The position numbers were made by a program, and so were the translations under genes. A DNA stretch of 64,000 nt. It comes from Meridianimarinicoccus zhengii (GTDB lineage Bacteria; Pseudomonadota; Alphaproteobacteria; Rhodobacterales; Rhodobacteraceae). Under the pieces are notes generated by a model. The model was given only the letters and a program-made list of their open reading frames with translations. It did not search any database and was not told where the DNA came from. Of this stretch, positions 56,231 to 64,000 are shown in pieces (positions within the stretch are counted from its first letter, which is position 1; each line of letters starts with the position of its first letter). Location of the stretch: the NCBI RefSeq assembly GCF_003254465.1, contig NZ_QDFI01000007.1, positions 34,519 to 98,518 of the forward strand. The letters are read 5' to 3'.

Positions 56231-56404
56231 TCACTCCGTAAACACAACCTGAAGTTCGATGCGTGCGGTATCGATGACCACTTTCCCGGCATTGCGGAAA
56301 TTCACGGTCACGCGGCCCTGCACATTGGACTGAACCTGCCCGGTCCCCCAGTCGGGGCATTGGGGATGGCGCACGAGGACGCCCGGCTCCAGCAATGATG
56401 ACAT
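56231..56404 (-). CDS. DUF3553 small protein
   Basis: 57-aa protein, MSSLLEPGVLVRHPQCPDWG then a beta-rich stretch with TGQVQSNVQGRVTVNF. This is the DUF3553 fold, a short SH3-like or CarD-like barrel seen alone or at the end of helicases. The ATG at 56404 has AGGAAAG upstream. It is divergent from chpT, 49 bp apart. Function unknown; nucleic acid contact is only a guess. Confidence 0.8.
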   Translation of the reverse strand: MSSLLEPGVLVRHPQCPDWGTGQVQSNVQGRVTVNFRNAGKVVIDTARIELQVVFTE

Positions 56405-56453
56405 CTTCTTTCCTGCCTTCCATCCGGTTCCTGGCAATCCGCGGCATCTGGCG

Positions 56454-57071
56454 ATGAGCGGAGACGCGTACCCGGATTTGCCGGGTCTTCTGGGCTCGCG
56501 CCTGTGTCACGACCTGATAAGCCCCGTGGGGGCGATCGGCAACGGTCTTGAATTGCTGTCCATGTCGGGTTCGGGCGGACCGCGGCGGGAGGAAATGCAG
56601 CTTGTGGCCGACAGCGTGGCGCAGGCACAGGCGCGCATCCGCTTCTATCGCGTGGCCTTCGGGCTGAGCCGCGAGGACCAGGCGATGGGGACCCCGGAGC
56701 TGTGCGACACGCTGGACGGGGTGTACGGCGCGGGCCGGTTGCAGGTCGCGTGGGACGTGAGCGGCGAGGTGCCGCGCCCGGCGGCGCGGCTGGCCTTCCT
56801 GATGGTGCTGTGCGTGGAGGCGGCGCTGGCACGCGGCGGCCGGGTCACGGTGGCGCGGGACCGGCGGTCATGGCGCGTGGCGGGCAGCGGGCCGCGGCTG
56901 CGCGATCTTGGACCGTTCTGGGCACTGCTCGAGGGCCAGCCCTGCGACGAGCCGCTGACGCCGGAACGGGTACAATTCCCGCTGCTGGCCCGGCAGGCCG
57001 AGACGATGGGGCTGCGCGTGGCGGTCAGCGCGGGCGAAGGCGGCGTGACGCTGAACGCGGTGCCGCGCTGA
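56454..57071 (+). CDS. chpT: Histidine phosphotransferase ChpT
   Basis: 205-aa phosphotransferase that relays phosphate from CckA to CtrA and CpdR in alphaproteobacterial cell-cycle or motility control. The phosphorylated His19 is in LCHDLISPVGAIGNGLELL, the DHp helix hallmark, and the C-terminal half is a degenerate ATPase fold. Its ATG lies 49 bp from DUF3553. In Rhodobacterales this relay controls flagella and gene transfer agents. Confidence 0.88.
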   Translation: MSGDAYPDLPGLLGSRLCHDLISPVGAIGNGLELLSMSGSGGPRREEMQLVADSVAQAQARIRFYRVAFGLSREDQAMGTPELCDTLDGVYGAGRLQVAWDVSGEVPRPAARLAFLMVLCVEAALARGGRVTVARDRRSWRVAGSGPRLRDLGPFWALLEGQPCDEPLTPERVQFPLLARQAETMGLRVAVSAGEGGVTLNAVPR

Positions 57072-57079
57072 AGGCCCCG

Positions 57080-58359
57080 TCAGGCGCGGGTCGTGCCCGC
57101 GCCGTCGACGAGATACTTGAAGCTTGTCAGTTGTTCGGCACCGACAGGGCCACGGGCGTGCAGCTTGCCCGTGGCGATGCCGATTTCCGCGCCCATGCCG
57201 AATTCGCCCCCGTCCGCGAACTGGGTGGAGACGTTGCGCATGACGATGGCGCTGTCCACCCGGTCGAAGAATGTCCGCGCGGTGGCGTCGTTGGCGGTCA
57301 GGATGCAGTCGGTGTGGTTGGACCCGTAGCGCGCGATGTGGTCGATGGCGCCGGTGACGCCGTCGACCACGGTGGCGGCGACGACCATGTCGAGAAACTC
57401 GCGCCCGAAATCGTCCGGGGTGGCGGGCGTCGTGCCGGGGATGTCCGACAGCGCGCCATCGGCGCGGACCTCGACGCCCGCAGCGACCAGGTTGGCGATG
57501 AAGGGCGCGCCGTGGGCCGCGAGGTAGGCGCGATCCACGAGCAGGCATTCGACCGCGCCGCAGATACCGGTTCGGCGGGTCTTGGCGTTGACGATGACCT
57601 TGCTGACGATCTCCGGGTCGGCGTCGGCGTCCACGTAGATATGGCAGATACCTTCGAGATGGGCGAAGACCGGCACCCGCGCCTCGCGCTGGACCAATCC
57701 CACAAGCCCCTTGCCCCCGCGCGGCACGATCACGTCCACGTAGTCGGTCATGCCCAGCAGGGCGGACACGGCGGCACGGTCGCGCGTGGGCACCATCTGC
57801 ACCGCGTCGGCGGGCAGGCCGTGGGCGGTCAGGCCATGGGTCAGGCATGCGGCGAGAGCGGCGGAGGAATGCAGGCTTTCCGATCCGCCGCGCAGGATCA
57901 CCGCGTTGCCGGATTTCACGCACAAGGCACCCGCATCCACGGTCACGTTGGGGCGGCTTTCATAGATCACGCCGATCACGCCAATGGGCGTGCGCACCCG
58001 GCGGATATGCAGGCCCGAGGGCTGGTCCCAGTCCGCGATCACCTGCCCGACCGGGTCGGGCTGGTCCGCGACGGCGCGCAACCCGGCGGCGATCCCCTCC
58101 AGCCGTGCGGGGCTGAGTTCCAGCCGGTCAAGCATCGCCGCCGACAGGCCCTTGTCGCGGCCGAAATCCATGTCGCGCGCATTGGCGGCGAGGATCGTAT
58201 CGGCCTGGTCCATGATCCGGTCGGCAGCCGCGTGAAGTGCCGCTGTCTTGGTCGCAGCCGGGGCGATGGCCAGCGCGCGGGCGGCCACGCGGGCGCGGCG
58301 CCCCAGATCGTCCATCAGCGCGGCGATATCGGTCTGTTGTCCATCCATCGGATCAATCC

Positions 58360-58363
<4 letters not shown>
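57080..58363 (-). CDS. proA: Gamma-glutamyl phosphate reductase
   Basis: 427-aa NADPH-dependent aldehyde-dehydrogenase-fold enzyme of proline synthesis. Blocks include [17 protein letters not shown] near residue 120, [18 protein letters not shown] near 140 and the catalytic cysteine in [13 protein letters not shown] near 270. The start at 58363 overlaps the proB stop as ATGA; an ATG at 58348 with GAGG upstream is possible. It lies in the operon obgE-proB-proA. Confidence 0.95.
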
Positions 58364-60563
<2,200 letters not shown>

Positions 60564-60624
60564 TCAGGGGCGGCGATACTGCGAAACGACCCGCGGCTCA
60601 AGCCCGCTGACCCCGCGCGCGGGG

Positions 60625-61164
60625 TCAGGCCAGCTTGCGCAGGTAGGTCCAGATCGGCACGGTGCAGTTCTGCGCGACCGAGAACGCCTCGGCATCGCCG
60701 ATATAGTCGAAGCCCGCGTTGGTCAGCACGCGCGCAGAGACCGGGTTGGACTGGAACACCTCGGCGAAGAGGGTCTTCACGCCCTGCGGGTTGGCCGCAA
60801 TGATGGCCTGCACGGCTTCGGTGGCGAAGCCGGTGTTCCAGAAGGCGGGCGCCACCCAGTAGCCGATTTCCGACCGATCGTGGGACAGCCGCTTGAGCGA
60901 GATGAGGCCCAGCAGTTCCGCAAGACCCGTTTCGGACGCGTCCATCGCCCAGATATCCTCGCGCCGGTCGTCGGCCACGGCGCGGGTCACCAGCGCCTCG
61001 GCAGCACCTGGCGGATAGGGATGCGGGATGGACCGGGTGTTCTGCGCCACGCGCAGGTCGCCCGCATAGAGCGCGATCAGCCCCTGGTCCGAGGGACGCA
61101 GCGGGCGCAGCGACAGGCGTTCGCTGGCGATGACGGGCTGAGCGGTGGTGAGGTCATGGGCCAT
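60625..61164 (-). CDS. RimJ/RimL-type GNAT acetyltransferase
   Basis: 179-aa acetyltransferase. The opening SERLSLRPLRPSDQGLIALY and the block IGYWVAPAFWNTGFATEAV near residue 112 are typical of Acetyltransf_3. GGGAGGAAG before ATG 61164 sets the start. It lies between obgE and rpmA on the same strand. Protein N-terminal or small-molecule acetylation cannot be told apart. Confidence 0.83.
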   Translation of the reverse strand: MAHDLTTAQPVIASERLSLRPLRPSDQGLIALYAGDLRVAQNTRSIPHPYPPGAAEALVTRAVADDRREDIWAMDASETGLAELLGLISLKRLSHDRSEIGYWVAPAFWNTGFATEAVQAIIAANPQGVKTLFAEVFQSNPVSARVLTNAGFDYIGDAEAFSVAQNCTVPIWTYLRKLA

Positions 61165-61248
61165 GGCTTCCTCCCTGAAGCGCATGAGATGTGGGGCGGC
61201 GGCGACTGCCGCGCAATGGCGCCGCGTGCGTGCCGCCCCGAATAGACC

Positions 61249-61276
61249 GGGGGGCCGGCGTGTCCGCCGACCCCCC
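61249..61276. terminator. Strong stem-loop downstream of rpmA
   Basis: GGGGGG-C-CGGCG pairs with CGCCG-A-CCCCCC around a four-base loop. TTTT follows on the plus strand, while on the minus strand, where rplU-rpmA run, the stem is preceded by AAAA and followed by GGTCTATTC. It probably ends or attenuates rplU-rpmA. Confidence 0.65.
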
Positions 61277-61309
61277 TTTTGTGACCTTGCGGTCCGATCC
61301 GGGTGCGGC

Positions 61310-61579
61310 TTACTCGGCGGCCTCGGCCGCTGGCTGCACGGAAATGAAGGTACGGCCCTTGAGGCCCGTGTGGAACTTCACGGCGCCTTCGACGGTGGCG
61401 AAGATCGTGTGATCCTTGCCCATGCCGACATTCGTGCCCGGCCACCACTTGGTGCCGCGCTGGCGCGCGATGATGTTGCCGGGGATGACGGCTTCGCCGC
61501 CGAATTTCTTGATGCCGAGGCGGCGGCCTGCGGAATCGCGGCCGTTCCGGGACGAACCGCCTGCTTTCTTGTGTGCCAT
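61310..61579 (-). CDS. rpmA: 50S ribosomal protein L27
   Basis: 89-aa ribosomal protein. The N-terminus [16 protein letters not shown] needs no leader cleavage and reaches the peptidyl transferase centre; GGKAV-type segment [17 protein letters not shown] follows. The C-terminus is alanine/glutamate-rich. It is 15 nt after rplU. Confidence 0.98.
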   Translation of the reverse strand: MAHKKAGGSSRNGRDSAGRRLGIKKFGGEAVIPGNIIARQRGTKWWPGTNVGMGKDHTIFATVEGAVKFHTGLKGRTFISVQPAAEAAE

Positions 61580-61594
61580 GCTGTCGGTCCTTTC

Positions 61595-61975
61595 TTATTC
61601 GGCCGCGGCAGCGACGGGAGCTGCGCGGTTGGTGGCGGGCTTGACGCCGCTGGCGTCCGCGCCGGAGGCGAGGATTTCGGTGACGCGGATCAGCGTCAGT
61701 TTCTGGCGGTGGCCACGGGTGCGCTGCGAGCCGTGCTTCCGGCGGCGCTTGACGAAGGAGATGACCTTGTCGCCCTTCACGTGGTCCACGACCTGCGCCT
61801 GCACGCCGGCGCCCTCGACGCGGGGGGTGCCGAGTACGGGGGCGTCGCCGCCCACCATCAGCACCTCGTTGAACTGGACGGTGTCGCCCGCTTCGGCGAT
61901 CAGCTTTTCAACGCGCAGAACGTCGCCGCTCTGGACCTTGTACTGCTTGCCGCCGGTCTTGATTACCGCAAACAT
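61595..61975 (-). CDS. rplU: 50S ribosomal protein L21
   Basis: 126-aa ribosomal protein. [20 protein letters not shown] opens the fold, and the basic signature [17 protein letters not shown] is near residue 75. An alanine-rich tail of about 25 residues extends beyond the E. coli protein, a common alphaproteobacterial trait. It is the first gene of rplU-rpmA, with a 133-nt leader after the predicted promoter. Confidence 0.98.
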   Translation of the reverse strand: MFAVIKTGGKQYKVQSGDVLRVEKLIAEAGDTVQFNEVLMVGGDAPVLGTPRVEGAGVQAQVVDHVKGDKVISFVKRRRKHGSQRTRGHRQKLTLIRVTEILASGADASGVKPATNRAAPVAAAAE

Positions 61976-62107
61976 CGTGTGTCGTCCTTGTTGTCGCGCC
62001 CTGTGGCCCCGCAGCATGGCGGTGTTGCGGGGGCGATCCCCCTGCCGTCGGACAGCGCGCCCTTGCCGGGCGGATGGATTGGGTCCGGCGTTTGATCCGG
62101 AGCGCGC

Positions 62108-62136
62108 CTGATGCGCGAGAACGGGGGCAAAGTCAA
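62108..62136 (-). promoter_or_regulatory. Predicted rplU-rpmA promoter
   Basis: On the minus strand TTGACT (62131-62136) is followed after 17 nt by CATCAG (62108-62113). A leader of about 125 nt with GC-rich stems remains before rplU, where ribosomal protein control could act. Confidence 0.55.
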
Positions 62137-62147
62137 GCCCGCCGCGA

Positions 62148-62978
62148 TCAGAGATCCTCTGACGCGAGAAGCCGCGCCAGCGCAGCGCCCGTATCGTAGG
62201 ACAGGTCCGTGAGCACCGTGTCGAACGCCGTGAAGATGGCGTCGTTGAACGCCTGCCCCGCGGGGGATTCGGAAAAGGCGATATGGGTCTGCAACTCGGC
62301 CGTGTCGAGCGGACCGTAGGCGAGCGACACGAAGGCATCCAGCCAGTCCTCGGTGCTGGCGCGGATCGCGGGTTCCTGTTCCCAGACATCGGCCAGCACG
62401 TCGCCAGTGCCCATGGTCCCCGGCGCGTCCGCGCCCTCCTGAAGGCCGGTCAGGAAGGCCGCGTTGGCGGCCAGCGCGCCGGTGACGTTGCGGTCCACGA
62501 GATCGTTGATTGCGATGAAACGGTCCACCGCCGTGGCGAAGTCGCTGCCCGCCGCCCGGTCCACCTCGAAACGCGCGAGCACCGCCTCCTCGATCCCAGG
62601 TTCGTTGAGCGCGGCGCGGGCCGACAGTTCCAGCCCGACGATCCGGTCGCCCGGCGGCGTGGTCAGATAGGTCAGGATCGCCGTGCCCTGCGCGTCAGAC
62701 CCGCCGGGCGCCGCGTCGAGGGCCACGGCGAAGGCATCGCGGAATTCCGGCAGCACCGTGTCGGGATCGTTCAGGCGCGCTAGCGTGCGTTCCCACCCGG
62801 CGAGATCGCGGCCCGGCATCATCTCGGCCCCCAGATCGAGGCCGGAGGCGACGGCTTCCTGCTGCAGCATGTCGAACAGGGCCGCGACCTCCATCGCGTC
62901 GAGTACCCGGTCGGACAACCGCTGCGCCTGCGCGCCGAACGGAAGAAAGCAGAAGAGCAGGACGATGACCGTGCGCAT
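62148..62978 (-). CDS. DUF2059-domain secreted protein
   Basis: 276-aa protein with a signal peptide of about 18 residues (FLPFGAQAQ). The mature part is helical and ends with a DUF2059-like domain (LAYGPLDTAELQTHIAFSESPAGQAFNDAIF near residue 220). GGAGAC stands before ATG 62978. Periplasmic and of unknown function. An upstream in-frame extension would run into the tRNA region and is unlikely. Confidence 0.72.
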   Translation of the reverse strand: MRTVIVLLFCFLPFGAQAQRLSDRVLDAMEVAALFDMLQQEAVASGLDLGAEMMPGRDLAGWERTLARLNDPDTVLPEFRDAFAVALDAAPGGSDAQGTAILTYLTTPPGDRIVGLELSARAALNEPGIEEAVLARFEVDRAAGSDFATAVDRFIAINDLVDRNVTGALAANAAFLTGLQEGADAPGTMGTGDVLADVWEQEPAIRASTEDWLDAFVSLAYGPLDTAELQTHIAFSESPAGQAFNDAIFTAFDTVLTDLSYDTGAALARLLASEDL

Positions 62979-63127
62979 GGGAGTCTCCGATCTGGATGCC
63001 CGGAAAAAGATGGGGCGCGCGCAGGGTATTGTCCATGGCGATTGCCGCGCGCGGGGTTCCGCGGACGGCCAGAAAACCGCTTGCACCCCTACCCCGCTTT
63101 GACTAAACGGCCCCGGTGACCCTTCGC

Positions 63128-63217
63128 GGAGAGGTGCCGGAGTGGTCGAACGGGGCGGTCTCGAAAACCGTTGACCCTTCACGGGGTCCCAGGGTTCGAA
63201 TCCCTGTCTCTCCGCCA
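63128..63217 (+). tRNA. tRNA-Ser (anticodon CGA)
   Basis: A 90-nt class II tRNA. The acceptor stem GGAGAGG pairs with TCTCTCC. The anticodon loop CTCGAAA lies between GCGGT and ACCGT arms, anticodon CGA, reading UCG serine codons. A long variable arm (GACCC...GGGGTC) and the T-arm CAGGG-TTCGAAT-CCCTG follow. The 3' CCA (63215-63217) is encoded. Confidence 0.95.
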
Positions 63218-63554
63218 TAAATCCCTGATAACATGGAAAAACTGCAGAACGCGCGCCAAACGCGTTGATCGCGTATCGCGCGCAGAGTCGGCATACTATG
63301 CCCCATTTCTCTCTCGCGGCGGGTACCGACTATGCCGCATCGGGGCTGGCCCTCACCCGCCACGGCCTTGATTTGGCGCCCGTGAAACGACAAGAGCCCC
63401 GCCGTTTCGGCTGAGGCTCGCATCGATCGGCGTCGGGCGAAACGACAGCCCGACATTGCCGTTTTGGGATGGCGCTCTGGTGTGGCGCGTGAGTAAGGCA
63501 GCGGAAGCCGCGTCGCCCGGTCGTCTTCACCGAGCCATGCGCGATACTCCCGGG
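63218..63554. other. Non-coding, repeat-bearing region after tRNA-Ser
   Basis: No gene is recognisable. The stretch holds repeat copy A (63287-63351), a 9-bp repeat GAAACGACA seen near 63384 and 63441, and a stem-loop at 63394-63419 (GAGCC/GGCTC and GCCG/CGGC). Short frames here have no family features. It looks like decayed mobile DNA. Confidence 0.55.
63287..63351. repeat. 65-bp imperfect direct repeat, copy A
   Basis: The first 16 bases (GTCGGCATACTATGCC) and the last 24 are identical to copy B; the 25 in the middle diverge but keep the same length. GGCATACTATGCC is a perfect 13-bp palindrome, and CTATGCC recurs in the distal part. Confidence 0.9.
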
Positions 63555-63619
63555 GTCGGCATACTATGCCGTGTTTCTCCCCCATGGCGTGTCCGGACTA
63601 TGCCGCATCGGGGCTGGCC
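63555..63619. repeat. 65-bp imperfect direct repeat, copy B
   Basis: Same length and ends as copy A, 203 bp further on. It abuts the surviving part of the transposase reading frame, so it may be a junction or an insertion-sequence end. Confidence 0.9.
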
Positions 63620-63964
63620 GCGGAGTTCGGGATCGCCATCGCTCGAGGCGTCGCGCGGGCCATCGATTTTGCGAAAGGGATCATCGAGGGCAAGCCGTCC
63701 GGGTTACCCGAGCTCGCCCAAGACGTTCTGCGGGTCCTCAGCCGTCAGCTGGTCGACCTGCACAACCGCCTTGGCTGGTACGAGATCACGATGCGCATTC
63801 AGGCCCGTCTCAGCCATCAAGCGCAACTCTTGCAGACCATTCCCGGTGTTGGACCGGTGACGGCCTCGGCCGTGGCCGCTACGATCGGGTCGGGTCACCA
63901 ATTCAAGAGTGGTCGGGAATTTGCGGCTTGGCTTGGTCTGATAGCGTCCGTCAAGCTGGTGTAA
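63617..63964 (+). pseudogene. IS110-family transposase fragment (C-terminal domain, truncated)
   Basis: The frame carries the Transposase_20 helix-hairpin-helix region of IS110-type enzymes: LLQTIPGVGPVTASAVAAT then FKSGREFAAWLGL, ending near 63940. The N-terminal DEDD catalytic half is missing, and the normal continuation after AAWLGL is replaced by seven unrelated residues and a stop. No start codon of its own is credible. Confidence 0.8.
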
Positions 63965-64000
63965 TTTCCCTGATGGCCTGAGGGCATGATCAGGCGGCTT
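63944..64000. mobile_element. Possible left end of a second insertion sequence (IS256-like), cut by window edge
   Basis: Transposase similarity stops abruptly at about 63940. The sequence from GCGTCCGTCAAGCTGG onward, with GGTGTAATT (complement AATTACACC), resembles ends of IS256-type elements known from alphaproteobacteria. The element would continue beyond base 64000. The family call is from memory of end motifs. Confidence 0.4.

Noticed and set aside
63298..63420. Small protein of about 38 aa starting in repeat copy A
   Set aside because: Its reading frame comes from a repeat that also begins the frame over the transposase remnant. There is no ribosome site and no family match, so it is best seen as non-coding repeat.

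Overview
The window reads as a chromosomal segment of a Rhodobacterales alphaproteobacterium (Rhodobacter/roseobacter type). The support is GC-rich coding sequence, many ATGA/GTGA stop-start overlaps, a smo-type polyol transport operon, frcBCAK, glycine-betaine oxygenase genes, a ChpT-like CtrA-relay phosphotransferase, olsBA ornithine-lipid genes, two proteins with a VPLPA/IPLPA-type C-terminal sorting tail, and nrdR-ribD synteny. The species cannot be named from this sequence alone.

Layout. 1-8379: polyol regulon. On the minus strand lie lacI, smoE, smoF, smoG, smoK and a truncated smoS; a D-tagatose-type kinase and a KbaZ/GatZ-like protein run the other way. 8389-11992: fructose-type ABC operon frcBCAK (minus). 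12384-17050: an OsmC protein, a three-gene TRAP transporter and a LacI regulator (plus). 17079-20423: glycine-betaine oxygenase gbcAB (minus) with a divergent GcvA-like LysR gene. 20493-23514: transhydrogenase pntAB. 23686-33957: mixed genes (methyltransferase-like membrane protein, GNAT, class I amidotransferase, photolyase plus DUF2256, pepN, glycerophosphodiesterase, acyltransferase). 33028-41398: nrdR-ribD-ABC exporter operon, lipoprotein, trkH, zinc peptidase, folE2, metZ. 41886-47769: sorting-tail protein, CBS protein, coaD, DUF1127 protein, PIN protein and the Entner-Doudoroff pair edd-eda. 47753-62978: core genes glnE, htpX, ctaA, trmJ, thiE-like, olsBA, DUF3553, chpT, proBA, obgE, rpmA, rplU and a DUF2059 protein. 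63128-64000: tRNA-Ser(CGA), then repeats and broken insertion sequences.

Functional picture. Much of the left half is carbon-source uptake and its control. Hexitols enter by SmoEFGK, are oxidised by SmoS-type dehydrogenases, and the ketose is phosphorylated. Fructose-type sugars enter by FrcBCA. Hexose carbon can pass through 6-phosphogluconate and KDPG (edd-eda). Three palindromes around the smo/tag locus, one in the OsmC-TRAP leader and one in the edd promoter all have the central-CG form of LacI-family operators. Both sugar ABC operons carry a strong stem-loop directly after the binding-protein gene, which probably sets binding-protein excess over the permease.

Most of the window is conserved metabolism and housekeeping, and I found no clear, wholly new multi-gene system. 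The points most worth following are regulatory (operator sets, an 11-bp-phased direct-repeat array, a Pho-box-like array, a possible antisense leader for chpT) and the decayed mobile DNA beside the tRNA-Ser gene. The smoS gene runs off the left edge and an insertion-sequence end runs off the right edge.
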